Origin: Flavobacterium sp. 140616W15 | GTDB lineage: Bacteria; Bacteroidota; Bacteroidia; Flavobacteriales; Flavobacteriaceae | NCBI RefSeq assembly: GCF_003668995.1 | Contig: NZ_CP033068.1 | Location: 4,712,001-4,776,000 of the forward strand | Direction: 5' to 3' | Length of the DNA: 64,000 bases | In this document: in pieces, positions 9,215 through 17,618 of the stretch | How positions within the stretch are numbered: the stretch's first letter is position 1 | Layout of the letters: every line of letters starts with the position of its first letter | The notes under the pieces: model-generated | Told to the model about the DNA's origin: nothing | What the model saw: the letters and a program-made list of their open reading frames with translations, nothing else | Databases searched by the model: none | Translations under genes and position numbers: made by a program

Positions 9215-10195
9215 ATGGAAGCGACAGTTACTACTGCAAATAACGAAGAAAAAACTTGGGGAGGCGGCAATGAGCCATTAGGGGCAAGTTATGGTAAAAT
9301 GATGATGTGGTATTTTATCGTATCGGATGCCTTAACGTTCTCTGGATTTCTAGCAGCTTACGGTTTTTCTAGATTTAAATTTATTGAAACTTGGCCACTG
9401 GCTGATGAAGTGTTTAATCACTTCCCTTTTATGCATGGTGTATCTGCACCTATGTACTATGTCGCATTAATGACATTTATTTTGATTTTTTCATCTGTAA
9501 CAATGGTTTTGGCTGTTGATGCTGGACATCAAATGAAGAAAAACAAAGTTGCAGTATATATGTTTTTAACTATTATTGGAGGTTTGATTTTCGTTGGATC
9601 ACAAGCATGGGAGTGGAAAAACTTTATCAAAGGAGAATACGGAGCTATTGAAACAAAAGGAGGAAGTTTACTTCAGTTTGTAGATAAAGACGGAAAACGA
9701 GTTGCCCTTGCAGATTTTGCAGTAAAATTACCAGAAGGAAGAGAAGCATTGACTAGAGACAAAGGTAAATGGTTTATGAGCGATGCTGAAACATTGCCTT
9801 CATATTCAGTAGCCGAAGTACAAGCAGGTTTCAAAGCACATCCTGAATTGTTAATAAGAACGGAAAAGCTTACAGAGAAAAAGCAAAAAACTATTCTAAC
9901 TAGAGAAGAGTCAGAGTCAAGATTAAGCCAAGCGCATTATGTTGTAGAAGGTGCTAATTTGACAAGAAACGAATACGGAAATAAATTATTTGCAGATTTC
10001 TTCTTCTTTATTACAGGTTTTCACGGTTTTCACGTGATCTCAGGAATTATTATCAATATCATTATCTTTTTTAATGTATTGTTAGGTACTTATGAAAAAA
10101 GAAAAAGCTATGAAATGGTAGAGAAAGTTGGTTTATACTGGCACTTTGTCGATTTAGTTTGGGTATTTGTATTTACGGTTTTCTACTTAGTTTAA
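9215..10195 (+). CDS. Cytochrome c oxidase subunit III (long form with insertion)
   Basis: A 326-residue subunit III paralogue. The ends match the short form: an N-terminal helix 'MMMWYFIVSDALTFSGFLAAYG', a histidine-rich 'FITGFHGFHVISGIIINIIIFF' helix, and the last helix 'GLYWHFVDLVWVFVFTVFYLV'. Between helices, about residues 135-255 form a hydrophilic insertion (starting near KNFIKGEYGAIETKGG) that ordinary subunit III lacks and that should sit on one face of the membrane. I recall a similar long form in other Bacteroidota. It is 42 bases from the preceding gene and 18 from the next, in the same operon. Confidence 0.9.
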   Translation: MEATVTTANNEEKTWGGGNEPLGASYGKMMMWYFIVSDALTFSGFLAAYGFSRFKFIETWPLADEVFNHFPFMHGVSAPMYYVALMTFILIFSSVTMVLAVDAGHQMKKNKVAVYMFLTIIGGLIFVGSQAWEWKNFIKGEYGAIETKGGSLLQFVDKDGKRVALADFAVKLPEGREALTRDKGKWFMSDAETLPSYSVAEVQAGFKAHPELLIRTEKLTEKKQKTILTREESESRLSQAHYVVEGANLTRNEYGNKLFADFFFFITGFHGFHVISGIIINIIIFFNVLLGTYEKRKSYEMVEKVGLYWHFVDLVWVFVFTVFYLV

Positions 10196-10213
10196 TTTTA
10201 GATTTATATTATT

Positions 10214-10564
10214 ATGTCACACGAATATGTATCACATACAAAAAGAATCTGGTTTGTTTTTGCACTTTTATCAATTGTAACAACAGTGGAGGTTATCCTT
10301 GGTATTTACAAGCCGGGAGTATTAGAGTTTAATCATTTTATTGGTTTGAACTTATTAAATTGGATATTTTATATTCTAACAATATATAAAGCTTATTATA
10401 TAGTTTGGGCATTTATGCATATGGAAGGTGAATCAAGTGGCCTAAGATGGTCAGTTGTTTCAACGGTTATTTTCCTAGTTTTGTATTTATTGTTTATTCT
10501 TTTGACAGAAGGACATTATATTTTTGGGGTTTTTAAAGATTCTACCATTAAATGGAATTTTTAA
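10214..10564 (+). CDS. Cytochrome c oxidase subunit IV-like membrane protein
   Basis: A 116-residue protein with three transmembrane helices (about 12-30, 48-72, 80-105). It matches the prokaryotic cytochrome c oxidase subunit IV family, with conserved 'IWFVFALLSIVTTVEVILGIYKP' and 'YYIVWAFMHMEGE' segments. It probably caps the oxidase complex with the two subunit III proteins upstream. It is the last gene before a strong terminator. Confidence 0.85.
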   Translation: MSHEYVSHTKRIWFVFALLSIVTTVEVILGIYKPGVLEFNHFIGLNLLNWIFYILTIYKAYYIVWAFMHMEGESSGLRWSVVSTVIFLVLYLLFILLTEGHYIFGVFKDSTIKWNF

Positions 10565-10585
10565 CATGATATTAATTCAAAAAGA

Positions 10586-10610
10586 GGGTACGCATTGCGT
10601 ACCTTTTTTT
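10586..10610 (+). terminator. Rho-independent terminator of the oxidase operon
   Basis: Stem GGTACGC / GCGTACC with an ATT loop, extendable by one or two pairs, followed by seven Ts. It lies 22 bases after the subunit IV stop. The T-run runs directly into the -7 box of the next gene. Confidence 0.88.
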
Positions 10611-10617
10611 ATTTTTG
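10610..10617 (+). promoter_or_regulatory. -7 promoter element of the SCO operon
   Basis: TATTTTTG fits TAnnTTTG and begins in the terminator's T-run. It includes the TTG at 10615 that would otherwise be the first in-frame start. The real start is the ATG at 10642. Confidence 0.45.
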
Positions 10618-10641
10618 TACTTTAATTTTTTCCCTTGTATA

Positions 10642-11283
10642 ATGAAAAAAAATATAGTTCTTTTTGTTCTCTTCGTTTTGCCTATAGTTGCTTATCTTTT
10701 TTTTGCATCTGGCGTGAATGGCTTTACTAAACTGCCTGTTGTAACACCTAAAATTGCCAACTTAGGAGATTGGAAATCTTTAAGAGGTGAAAAAGTTGGT
10801 TTGGATAATAAAATTACAATACTCGGTTTTTCAGGATCAGAAATTTTAAAAAATCGTGGTAATTATTTTAATCTAAATGAAAAAGTTTATCAACGTTATC
10901 ATGGTTTCAAAGATTTACAATTTGTTGTAATTTGTCCATTAGGAACAGAAGAAGATACGCGTAAAGTTATAGATGCTTTAGCAGATTTTACTGATGTGTC
11001 ACAATGGCATTTTGTTTTTGCTTCACCATCAGAAATAACTGCTTATTATGATCAATTGCATTTGGTTGGAAAATTAGATCAGCATCTAGGAACACCTAAT
11101 GTATTTATCGTTGATAAAGAACGTAATTTAAGAGGGCGAAAAGACAAAGACAATTATAAAGAAGGATATAATACTTTTCATCCTTCTGAGTTAAGCAATG
11201 AAATGTTGGATGATTTTAAGATTATCCTATACGAATATCGTGCTGCTCTTAAGAAAAATCATAATGCAACAAAACAACTTTAA
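10642..11283 (+). CDS. Membrane-anchored thioredoxin-fold protein lacking cysteines (SCO-like)
   Basis: A 213-residue protein with an N-terminal membrane anchor (residues 3-22), then a soluble domain on the far side of the membrane. The order of motifs (NKITILGFSGSE, LQFVVICPLGTEED, WHFVFASPSEI, LGTPNVFIVDKERNLRGRKDKDNY) follows a thioredoxin/SCO fold, but the CxxxC copper or redox pair is missing. It lies 12 bases upstream of a true SCO1 gene, so a role in oxidase assembly is likely, perhaps as a structural partner. I chose ATG 10642 because the TTG at 10615 is part of the promoter box. Confidence 0.7.
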   Translation: MKKNIVLFVLFVLPIVAYLFFASGVNGFTKLPVVTPKIANLGDWKSLRGEKVGLDNKITILGFSGSEILKNRGNYFNLNEKVYQRYHGFKDLQFVVICPLGTEEDTRKVIDALADFTDVSQWHFVFASPSEITAYYDQLHLVGKLDQHLGTPNVFIVDKERNLRGRKDKDNYKEGYNTFHPSELSNEMLDDFKIILYEYRAALKKNHNATKQL

Positions 11284-11295
11284 AATTATATTATC

Positions 11296-11985
11296 ATGTT
11301 TAAGAACAAATCATATATCGGTATTTCATTTATAGTATTGATTTTTGGTATTTATGCGATACCTAAAATTATAGACAGGGTTAAAAATGATTCAGTCGTA
11401 AAAGGAAGCCGTTTAGATAGTGTTAATGGGAAAAACGTTAAGGACGATGGGAAATTAGTAAAAATTGGCCCAGCTCCTAAATTTGAATTAACCAATCAGG
11501 ATAATGTTACAATATCAAATGAAACTTATAAAGGAAAAGTTTATGTTTTAGAATTTTTCTTTACAACCTGTCCTTCTATTTGTCCTAAGATGAATTTAAG
11601 TATGTTAGAAATAGAAAAGAAGTTTTTTGGGAATCCAAATTTTGGGATTGTCTCAATAACAATTGATCCTGCTCACGATACGCCTCAGGTTTTAAAAGAT
11701 CATGCTAAAATGTTAGGAGTTAAGTCATCTAACTGGAACTTTTTGACTGGTGATAAAAATGTTATTTTAGATTTATCTAATAAAGGATTTAATTTGTACG
11801 CAGGTGCAAATAGTAAGGTAAGTGGTGGTTTTGAGCATTCTGGTTTATTTGCTTTAATAGATAAAAATGGAGACATTCGTTGTCGAAAAGATGAATTTGG
11901 AAACCCAATACTTTACTATGATGGATTGGATAAAAAAGGAGTTAGAGACATACAACAAGATATAAATATATTATTAGAAGAATAA
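11296..11985 (+). CDS. SCO1/SenC family copper chaperone for cytochrome c oxidase
   Basis: A 229-residue membrane-tethered thioredoxin-fold protein that delivers copper to the CuA centre of cytochrome oxidase. The N-terminal anchor is residues 8-24. The copper-binding cysteines are Cys92 and Cys96 in TTCPSICPKM and the histidine ligand is His181 in GGFEHSGLF. The family signature 'ITIDPAHDTP' is also present. It lies in an operon with a cysteine-less paralogue upstream and a DUF420 protein 2 bases downstream, a coherent oxidase maturation set. Confidence 0.93.
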   Translation: MFKNKSYIGISFIVLIFGIYAIPKIIDRVKNDSVVKGSRLDSVNGKNVKDDGKLVKIGPAPKFELTNQDNVTISNETYKGKVYVLEFFFTTCPSICPKMNLSMLEIEKKFFGNPNFGIVSITIDPAHDTPQVLKDHAKMLGVKSSNWNFLTGDKNVILDLSNKGFNLYAGANSKVSGGFEHSGLFALIDKNGDIRCRKDEFGNPILYYDGLDKKGVRDIQQDINILLEE

Positions 11986-11987
11986 AA

Positions 11988-12527
11988 ATGGAGGATAATT
12001 CATTAGAAAAAAAATACAACAAGTATATTGTGCTTGTTTCAATTGTAATTCCAGTTGTAGTAGCTATTTTGTTTGGGGTTAAATTAAAAGATTTTGGGTA
12101 TAATGTAGAACCACTTAATTTTTTGCCACCTATTTATGCTACAATAAATGGAATTACTGCTTTGGTTTTGATTATTGCAGTAATGGCTATTAAAAAAGGG
12201 AATCGAAAGCTACACGAGCGTTTGATGACTACAGCAATAGCTCTTTCGTTGGCTTTTCTTGTAATGTATATTGCGTATCACATGACGTCAGATTCCACTA
12301 AATTTGGTGGAGAAGGAGCAATTCGATATGTTTATTTTTTTATTTTAATCTCGCATATTTTATTGTCAATTGCAATCGTTCCTTTGGTTTTGATAACTTA
12401 TGTTCGTGCAATTGCGAAAAATTTTGAAAATCATAAAAAAATTGCAAGAATTACATTTCCGCTTTGGTTATACGTTGCTATAACTGGAGTGATTGTTTAT
12501 TTAATGATTTCCCCTTATTATGCTTAA
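11988..12527 (+). CDS. DUF420 family membrane protein (CtaM-like oxidase maturation factor)
   Basis: A 179-residue protein with five predicted helices (about 14-30, 48-66, 79-97, 110-135, 155-175) and the DUF420 pattern of conserved histidines: 'GNRKLHERLMTTAIALS', 'MYIAYHMTSDSTKFGG', 'ISHILLSIAIVPLV' and 'NHKKIARITFPLWLYVAITGVIVYLM'. DUF420 proteins such as CtaM of Staphylococcus are needed for maturation of heme-copper oxidases. Position directly after SCO1 supports the same role here. It overlaps the next gene by 8 bases. Confidence 0.85.
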   Translation: MEDNSLEKKYNKYIVLVSIVIPVVVAILFGVKLKDFGYNVEPLNFLPPIYATINGITALVLIIAVMAIKKGNRKLHERLMTTAIALSLAFLVMYIAYHMTSDSTKFGGEGAIRYVYFFILISHILLSIAIVPLVLITYVRAIAKNFENHKKIARITFPLWLYVAITGVIVYLMISPYYA

Positions 12528-12780
12528 TACAAACAACAAGAAACGTTCTGTTTCTAGGCTGACAAAGATTAGTTTCTTATTGGTTATTTTTTTCTTTAAT
12601 TTATCTGCTAGTGCACAATGTGCTATGTGTCGAGCTGCCTTAGGTGGTGATGAAAATACTAAGCAGGCCGAAGCAGTAAACGATGGAATTGTTTATCTAA
12701 TGGTAGTTCCTTATTTGCTAGTTGCTGTTATTGGTTACTTGATTTATAGAATGTATCAATCTAAAAAGAAAAGCGCGTAA
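12520..12780 (+). CDS. Small secreted or membrane protein with CxxC motif
   Basis: An 86-residue protein with a long signal peptide or anchor (about residues 15-32), then SAQCAMCRAALGG, a CxxC pair just after the likely cleavage site, and a C-terminal transmembrane helix (about 56-77) ending in lysines. It overlaps the DUF420 gene by 8 bases and closes the oxidase-assembly operon. A heme- or metal-handling role is plausible but is inference from context; I do not recognise a named family. The stop is only 7 bases from the convergent DUF4403 gene and no terminator is visible. Confidence 0.7.
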   Translation: MLNTNNKKRSVSRLTKISFLLVIFFFNLSASAQCAMCRAALGGDENTKQAEAVNDGIVYLMVVPYLLVAVIGYLIYRMYQSKKKSA

Positions 12781-12787
12781 GCTAGAT

Positions 12788-14196
12788 TTATTTCAATCCG
12801 TTTACGGAGACATTTACAGTTCCATTAACTTTTATAAAAGCAATAATGGCCTGATTTGTTAATTCTATCTTTTGAAATTCGATATCTTCCATTTTTCCAT
12901 TTACAAAAACACCAGGCATAGGAGAGTAGTTTTTAAGATAAGTTAGCATGCTTTTCTTACCTTCTTCTAAGTTTGGTTGTATCGAGTAACGGCAACTTTC
13001 TTCCATTTTCTTTAAGATGTAACCTTGCATAAGCCAGTTCGCAGTGCGGGTTAGTTTACTTTTTGTGTCAAGAACATAGTCAAGTTTGTCAAAATAAAGT
13101 TCTTTAGTTTGTTGATTATATTTCGGGAAACCGTTTAAATATAATGTTCCGTTTACTGCTCCTAAAACATCTAAAGCAATAATCATTTTCCCTTCTTTGT
13201 GCCAGATTTCAACGTTTTTTACGGTGATTTTTTTACTTCCAGAACCAAATTCTTGTCCAGCAAAATTTTTAGTCATGATTTTAGAAGCATCTTTATAGCT
13301 CGAAATGGCAGCGATATTAGCTGTGATTTGTTTAGGGATTTTTGTAACTGGTTTTAAAACAATTTTGGAAGCATTGAATTTACTCTCAGGTTGTTTACCA
13401 ACTATTGTTTCCATGTTGCATTTCATGCCCATTTCTAATAAAAAGAATCGTTTTTAAGTACCGCATCGGTAGAGTATATTTCTATAGGGACAATTCTAAG
13501 CCAGCTTTCATATTCTTCATTCATTTGAAAAGGAGTACATATTTTTTCTAAAGCAGCTAAAACATTAGGTTTGAAATCCATTGATTTTTCGATTGCTGCA
13601 TCGATACTTTTTTCTATTTTTGATTTGAAAATTGAAACAGCTGGATTTATAAGATAAGTTACAGGCATGTTTTTTCCAAAAACACTCATTGTTGGGCTCT
13701 CATTCCAATCTAATGATTTTAATTCCGTTTTAGTGTTAAGTTTCCAGTTGGTTAATCCTACTGAACTGTTTAATGTAATTACTCCATTTAAATTAAATTC
13801 TCTTGTGTCGTATAATTCAACACCTAGACGTTTAGTTCCTATTCGGTACTTTACGAGCGCTTTTAGTGGTAAAATGGTTTTTATTTTTTTTCCAGGATTA
13901 CTAGGATCAGTCTCGATTTTTATAGGAGCCAACTTCCATATTTTGATTTCGATATCGTCATCTTCAATGTTATTGTCTTCGTAAATTAAGCCATTAAGAA
14001 TAGTATTAGTTTGGTTTTCAATATCCTTTAGTTTTATAGTAATAGGTAAATTAATAAATGATGGAGCATTGTCATATAGTAATGGACTGGCATCATCGGG
14101 TTCAGGTTTTAGTGTTGCTAATTTTTGAGAAGAAGAGCAGCTTGTTATGAATAACGTAACCATTGAAAGTGCTAGAAACGAGAATAATTTCTTCAT
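12788..14196 (-). pseudogene. DUF4403 family lipoprotein, interrupted by a frameshift
   Basis: Two adjacent minus-strand frames (13435-14196, 253 residues; 12788-13432, 214 residues) together make one about 468-residue DUF4403 protein. The first begins with a lipoprotein signal (LFITSCSSS, Cys20) and stops at KNDSFY. The second lacks any signal peptide and continues with the conserved C-terminal half. Adding one T to the five-T run at 13440-13444 (minus strand) restores a continuous frame reading DSFLLEMGMKC. Either a one-base deletion broke the gene or the base was missed in sequencing. Intact homologues are predicted cell-envelope lipoproteins of unknown function with a tubular lipid-binding (TULIP/SMP-like) relationship. 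Confidence 0.82.
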
Positions 14197-14213
14197 TATT
14201 TTTTTTTAAGATA

Positions 14214-14221
14214 CAAAATTA
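14214..14221 (-). promoter_or_regulatory. Putative -7 element of the DUF4403 gene
   Basis: On the minus strand TAATTTTG fits TAnnTTTG, 17 bases upstream of the ATG. No matching -33 TTG was found. Confidence 0.3.
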
Positions 14222-14364
14222 AGAAAACAAATATATTTTAAGATTAAAGTGTAACATTTTGATGAGAATTTAGTCTTATTGATATAATAGGTTAAAGCTA
14301 TTAACATTTTATTGTAGTAAATTGCTAGGCGAAATAGGTATTATTGTTTTAAAATTAACAAACC

Positions 14365-15066
14365 ATGATTGAAATTAAAGACTTACATAAATCCTATAAA
14401 ATGGGAAAATCTGAATTGCATGTTTTAAAAGGGATTAATTTCAATATAAAAGAGGGAGAATTGGTTGCTATTATGGGGTCTTCTGGTTCTGGAAAATCAA
14501 CATTACTTAATATTTTAGGAATATTGGATGAAGCAGATTCTGGAGAATATATATTAGATAATGTACCGATTAAAAATTTGAATGAAACTATAGCGTCTAG
14601 ATATCGAAATAAGTTTTTAGGTTTTGTATTTCAATCTTTTAATTTGATTAATTATAAAACGGCTTTAGATAACGTCGCTATGCCTTTATATTATCAAGGA
14701 GTAAAAAGGAAAGAACGTTACGAGATTGCATTGAATTATTTAAAAAAAGTAGGTTTAGATTCGCATTCTCACCATTTGCCAAGTGAGCTTTCTGGTGGGC
14801 AAAAACAACGTGTAGCGATTGCTAGAGCATTAGCATCTAATCCAAAAGTTTTATTAGCAGATGAGCCTACGGGGGCCTTAGATACAAAGACTTCTTATGA
14901 AGTAATGGAATTGATTCAAGGAATTAACGACGAAGGAAAAACAATCTTGATCGTAACCCACGAACCAGATATTGCAGCAATGTGTAAGAGAAATGTAGTC
15001 TTAAAAGACGGACTAATTATCGATGATAAATACGTAGAACAAGTTAGAGCATCAGCTTATGTTTAA
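14365..15066 (+). CDS. ABC transporter ATP-binding protein, MacB/LolD type
   Basis: A 233-residue ATPase. Walker A is MGSSGSGKST (37-46), the signature LSGGQKQRVAIARAL starts at 142, and Walker B is VLLADEPTGALD (162-173). The 'SSGSGKSTLLNILGILD' and 'PTGALD' pattern is typical of the MacB/LolD/FtsE clade that energises export or lipoprotein release without moving substrate through the membrane itself. It overlaps the first permease by 8 bases and heads a six-gene operon (ATPase, two permeases, adaptor, TolC-like channel, second adaptor). Confidence 0.95.
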   Translation: MIEIKDLHKSYKMGKSELHVLKGINFNIKEGELVAIMGSSGSGKSTLLNILGILDEADSGEYILDNVPIKNLNETIASRYRNKFLGFVFQSFNLINYKTALDNVAMPLYYQGVKRKERYEIALNYLKKVGLDSHSHHLPSELSGGQKQRVAIARALASNPKVLLADEPTGALDTKTSYEVMELIQGINDEGKTILIVTHEPDIAAMCKRNVVLKDGLIIDDKYVEQVRASAYV

Positions 15067-16303
15067 TATTGAGCGTTGGCAAGAAATATTTGAGGCAATT
15101 GCTAAAAATAAATTAAGAACCTTTCTTACAGGTATCTCTGTGGCATCGGGGATATTTATATTAGTCATTCTTCTTGGAGCAGGTAAAGGCCTTCAAAACG
15201 GAATCGAAAAACAATTCGAGCGTGATGCCGAAGGTATTATAGAGGTTTGGTCTGGTACTACTACAAAACAATATAAAGGACTAAATCCTGGGAGACAAAT
15301 TCAGTTTAGAAATAGTGATTACTCACAATCAATTCAAAAATTTGAGGATAAATTAGATAAACGTGCATCAACTTATAACTTTTGGGGAGCTTCAGTGAGT
15401 TATGGAAAAGAATCTTCAACGTATCAATTTAGAGGAGTAGATCCTGACTATTTAGGGATTGAAAATGGTACAGTTGTTATGGGGAGATTCATAAATAACA
15501 AAGATTTAGCTAATTATGAAAAAGTAGCCGTTATCGGAATGAAAGTAAAAACGGACTTGTTTAAAGATAAAGATCCGCTTGGTGAACAAATAGCAATTAA
15601 TAATATCAATTTTAAAGTTGTTGGTGTTTTTACAGATCCAGCTGGCGAAAGAGAAGAGACAAGAGTTTATTTACCAATGACAACAACACAAAGAGCATAT
15701 GGAGTTGGAGATAAAGTGAGTAATTTGTTTTTTACTTTAAATAAAAAAGCTACTTATGAAGAAGCTTTGGCCGAATCTGAAAAATTTAGTGCAGACTTAA
15801 AAGCGCTTTTGAAGAGTAAAAATATTGTAGCTCCAGATGATGATAGTGGTATTGGTTTGTACAATTCAGTTAAAGATGCAAAACAGGTATATGATTTAAA
15901 TCTTTACATCAGATTGTTTTTTTGGTGGGTAGGAATTTGTACGATTATAGCAGGTGTTGTAGGAGTTAGTAATATTATGCTAATTATTGTAAAAGAAAGA
16001 ACTAAAGAAATTGGTATAAGAAAAGCACTTGGAGCTTCTCCAATTTCTATTATTGGAATGATATTACATGAATCTATTTTTATTACTACAATTGCAGGTT
16101 TTATTGGCTTGCTAGCAAGTTTGTTATTGCTAGAGGTAGTAGGTCCAATGATAAAAAGTGAATTCTTTTTAAATCCTGAAGTTGATTTTAGTGTGGCATT
16201 GACCACTCTTGTTTTACTTGTTTTTGCGGGAGCAATGGCTGGTTTTTTTCCAGCATACAGAGCAGCAAAAATAAAACCTATTGTAGCACTTAGAGACGAA
16301 TAA
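15059..16303 (+). CDS. MacB-like ABC transporter permease (first)
   Basis: A 414-residue FtsX/MacB-fold permease: one N-terminal helix (about 20-42), a large periplasmic domain (about 45-275), then three helices (about 282-305, 333-360, 375-398). The conserved 'GVVGVSNIMLIIVKERTKEIGIRKALGASP' coupling region and the C-terminal 'FPAYRAAKIKPIVALRDE' are clear. It lacks a fused ATPase, which is supplied by the preceding gene. It is followed after 2 bases by a paralogous permease, so the two probably form a heterodimer. Confidence 0.93.
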   Translation: MFNIERWQEIFEAIAKNKLRTFLTGISVASGIFILVILLGAGKGLQNGIEKQFERDAEGIIEVWSGTTTKQYKGLNPGRQIQFRNSDYSQSIQKFEDKLDKRASTYNFWGASVSYGKESSTYQFRGVDPDYLGIENGTVVMGRFINNKDLANYEKVAVIGMKVKTDLFKDKDPLGEQIAINNINFKVVGVFTDPAGEREETRVYLPMTTTQRAYGVGDKVSNLFFTLNKKATYEEALAESEKFSADLKALLKSKNIVAPDDDSGIGLYNSVKDAKQVYDLNLYIRLFFWWVGICTIIAGVVGVSNIMLIIVKERTKEIGIRKALGASPISIIGMILHESIFITTIAGFIGLLASLLLLEVVGPMIKSEFFLNPEVDFSVALTTLVLLVFAGAMAGFFPAYRAAKIKPIVALRDE

Positions 16304-16305
16304 TT

Positions 16306-17577
16306 ATGTTTGATAGAGATAATTGGGAAGAAATTTTAGAAGCTTTAACTGCTAATGTATTTAGAACAGTACTTACAGCCTTTGGTGTGTTTTGGGGGAT
16401 ATTTATTTTAGTAATATTGCTCGCAGCAGGAAATGGTTTGGAGAATGGAGTTAAAAAAGGATTTGATGGAATCGCAACGAATACAATGTTTATGTGGAGT
16501 CAAACCACATCAAAAGCATATAAAGGATTGCCTAAAACCCGTCGTTATGATTTTAAGAATAGTGATGTAATGGCTTTAAAAGAAGCTTTGCCTGATTTGC
16601 TATATGTTTCACCTCGAAATCAATTAGGAGATTCTAATAATGGGACTAATAATGTGGTTCGTGGTACCAAAACATCTGCTTTTACTGTATATGGAGATTA
16701 TCCAGAGCTTATTAAGCAACAACCAATGGATATCATAAAAGGGCGTTTCGTAAACCAACAAGATATTAAGCATAATAGAAAGGTTGCTGTTATCGGAAAA
16801 GGAGTTATAAGTGGACTTTATGATAAAAATGAAGATCCTATTGGAACTTACATTAAAGTAAACGGGATAAATTTTATGGTTGTTGGGGTGTATTATTCCA
16901 AGAATCAAAATAATGGAGGGGCAGAAGCAGAGCAAAAGAACATATTTGTTCCTTTTACAACATTTCAGCAAGTGTTTAATTATGGAGACAAGGTGGGTTG
17001 GATGGCAATTACAGCAAATGATAAAACTTCTATAACAGATTTAAAACCTAAAATTATAGAGATAATAAAGGAAAGACATTCAGTTAATCCTAAAGATGAT
17101 AGAGCAGTAGGGAATTTTGATTTGTTTGAACGATTTAACCAAGTACAAGGATTGTTCACAATCTTAACATTTATTGCTTATTTCGTGGGGACATTGGTTT
17201 TGATTTCTGGAGTTATTGGAATTTCTAATATTATGCTTATTGTAGTGAAGGAGAGAACTAAAGAAATAGGAATTCGAAGAGCGTTGGGAGCGACTCCTGG
17301 GGCAATACGAAGACAGATACTTTCAGAATCAATATTCTTAACAATTATTTCGGGTATGTTAGGTATTGCAGTTGCTACAGGAGTTATAGCAATACTCAAT
17401 ATGGTGCTGGCTTCGATGCCTGCAGATGGTGATACAATGTTTGCTAATCCGACTGTAGATTTAGGAGTCGTATTTGTAGCGTTATTAATTTTAGTAGGAT
17501 CAGGTTTGCTGGCAGGATTTATTCCGGCTCAAACAGCAATAAACGTAAAGCCTGTAGATGCCTTACGAGCAGAATAA
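16306..17577 (+). CDS. MacB-like ABC transporter permease (second)
   Basis: A 423-residue paralogue of the preceding permease with the same four-helix layout and large periplasmic domain. The coupling segment 'GVIGISNIMLIVVKERTKEIGIRRALGATPGAIRRQILSES' is nearly identical, and the end 'GFIPAQTAINVKPVDALRAE' matches. Divergence in the periplasmic domain (sequence around 60-270) suggests the two subunits are not interchangeable. It is 41 bases upstream of an adaptor gene. Confidence 0.93.
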   Translation: MFDRDNWEEILEALTANVFRTVLTAFGVFWGIFILVILLAAGNGLENGVKKGFDGIATNTMFMWSQTTSKAYKGLPKTRRYDFKNSDVMALKEALPDLLYVSPRNQLGDSNNGTNNVVRGTKTSAFTVYGDYPELIKQQPMDIIKGRFVNQQDIKHNRKVAVIGKGVISGLYDKNEDPIGTYIKVNGINFMVVGVYYSKNQNNGGAEAEQKNIFVPFTTFQQVFNYGDKVGWMAITANDKTSITDLKPKIIEIIKERHSVNPKDDRAVGNFDLFERFNQVQGLFTILTFIAYFVGTLVLISGVIGISNIMLIVVKERTKEIGIRRALGATPGAIRRQILSESIFLTIISGMLGIAVATGVIAILNMVLASMPADGDTMFANPTVDLGVVFVALLILVGSGLLAGFIPAQTAINVKPVDALRAE

Positions 17578-17618
17578 ATTATCAATCAATAAAATAATCG
17601 ATTAAACAAAAAAACAAA

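Noticed and set aside
10615..10641. Upstream TTG start for the SCO-like gene
   Set aside because: It lies in the TATTTTTG promoter box and the terminator T-run; ATG 10642 starts a proper membrane anchor.
13667..13984. Plus-strand ORF inside the DUF4403 gene
   Set aside because: It is the antisense shadow of the conserved DUF4403 frame.
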